From the NCBI RefSeq assembly GCF_900110615.1, contig NZ_FOEI01000001.1:558001-622000 (forward strand): 64,000 nucleotides of DNA, written 5' to 3'. Numbering within the stretch: position 1 is the stretch's first letter; every line of letters begins with the position of its first letter. The notes beneath the pieces are model-generated. The model worked only from the letters and a program-made list of their open reading frames with translations, searched no databases and was not told where the DNA came from. Below are positions 63,863-64,000 of this stretch, one piece after another. Made by a program: the position numbers and the translations under genes. The DNA is from Flavobacterium urocaniciphilum (GTDB lineage: Bacteria; Bacteroidota; Bacteroidia; Flavobacteriales; Flavobacteriaceae).

Positions 63863-63894
63863 AAAAAAGCCTGTTTATTAAAACAGGCTTTTTT
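63863..63894. terminator. Terminator after the DinB-family gene (convergent)
   Basis: 14-bp stem AAAAAAGCCTGTTT (63863-63876) with AAACAGGCTTTTTT (63881-63894), 4-nt loop. It stands between convergent genes. Confidence 0.92.
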
Positions 63895-63899
63895 TATGA

Positions 63900-64000
63900 T
63901 TAATCTTCGTCGTCTTCGTCTGAATCATCTGAACTTGAGCTTTCGCCGTCTTCATCTTCATCGTCTAATTCGATTTTTTCTTCTTTTTCATCTTCATCGT
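63900..64000 (-). CDS. 3' end of an unknown gene with a highly acidic tail (partial, 32 codons)
   Basis: On the minus strand, TAA at 63900-63902 is preceded by 32 open codons running off the window. The residues are almost all D, E and S (for example DEDEKEEKIELDDEDEDGES and SSSSDDSDEDDED). Acidic C-termini of this kind occur on several unrelated flavobacterial proteins, so I do not assign a product. The frame is open to the window edge. Confidence 0.7.
   Translation of the reverse strand, partial: DEDEKEEKIELDDEDEDGESSSSDDSDEDDED

Overview
The window is a gene-dense, AT-rich (roughly 30% GC by eye) chromosomal segment of a member of the Bacteroidota, almost certainly Flavobacteriaceae and close to Flavobacterium. 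The grounds are: a TonB-dependent receptor of the large outer-membrane beta-barrel family, a protein with a type IX secretion (T9SS) C-terminal sorting domain, many Bacteroidota-restricted DUF families (DUF5723, DUF5117/5118-type protease, DUF3822, DUF6642, DUF2490), weak Shine-Dalgarno signals, and repeated TAnnTTTG promoter -7 boxes, several with a TTG/TTTG box 19-21 bp upstream. I see no rRNA, tRNA, CRISPR array, insertion sequence or prophage; the one RNA gene recognised is rnpB.

Layout. 1-9 kb: the 3' part of rho, a 21-bp tandem repeat with a doubtful heptapeptide ORF, a lipoprotein, a PhzF-like isomerase, a YpfJ-type zinc peptidase, a membrane protein, a DUF5723 protein, an unlisted 56-residue membrane peptide and a TonB-dependent receptor. 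9-17 kb: a TPR protein, an ArsC-family protein, a CPBP protease abutting menE, DoxX, an M1 aminopeptidase, a DUF2059 protein and an acyl-CoA carboxylase beta subunit. 17-19.4 kb: dnaX, split into gamma-like and tau-like products at an A10 run, and rnpB. 19.4-24 kb: a phosphate-uptake block (DUF47 protein, PiT permease, DUF2490 protein, phosphate-type porin) with two promoters that carry 11-bp-spaced CTTAA repeats resembling Pho boxes. 24-30 kb: a large secreted metzincin, prfB with a classical +1 frameshift, threonine aldolase and acyl-ACP thioesterase. 29.7-34 kb: an outer-membrane protein, a lipoprotein and a T9SS-exported leishmanolysin-like protease. 34-42 kb: miaA, two adjacent GIY-YIG proteins, YggS, a DUF1015 protein, 3-hydroxyacyl-CoA dehydrogenase, a Gfo/Idh/MocA oxidoreductase and pcm. 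42-50 kb: a giant DUF3857/transglutaminase protein, PafA-type alkaline phosphatase, lysA and sucC. 50-60 kb: a CAP-domain lipoprotein, rsmD/DUF3822, a RecD-like helicase, DUF4126, kdsB, DUF6642, YitT, two small unknowns, a potassium-channel-like protein, a spermidine-synthase-like protein and a PlsC acyltransferase. 60-64 kb: a lipoprotein, an XRE regulator divergent from an M14 carboxypeptidase across an array of TTTACA-WW-TGT sites, an Lrp/AsnC regulator, a DinB-family protein and the acidic tail of a gene that runs off the end.

Most of this is core metabolism and envelope biology rather than an accessory island. The parts that go beyond routine annotation are the dnaX A10 recoding site, the shared upstream repeats of the two phosphate promoters, the XRE/M14 operator array, the heptapeptide tandem repeat, the promoter-backed small membrane protein at 6242-6412 and the T9SS protease group. 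I found no clearly new multi-gene defence or biosynthetic system.
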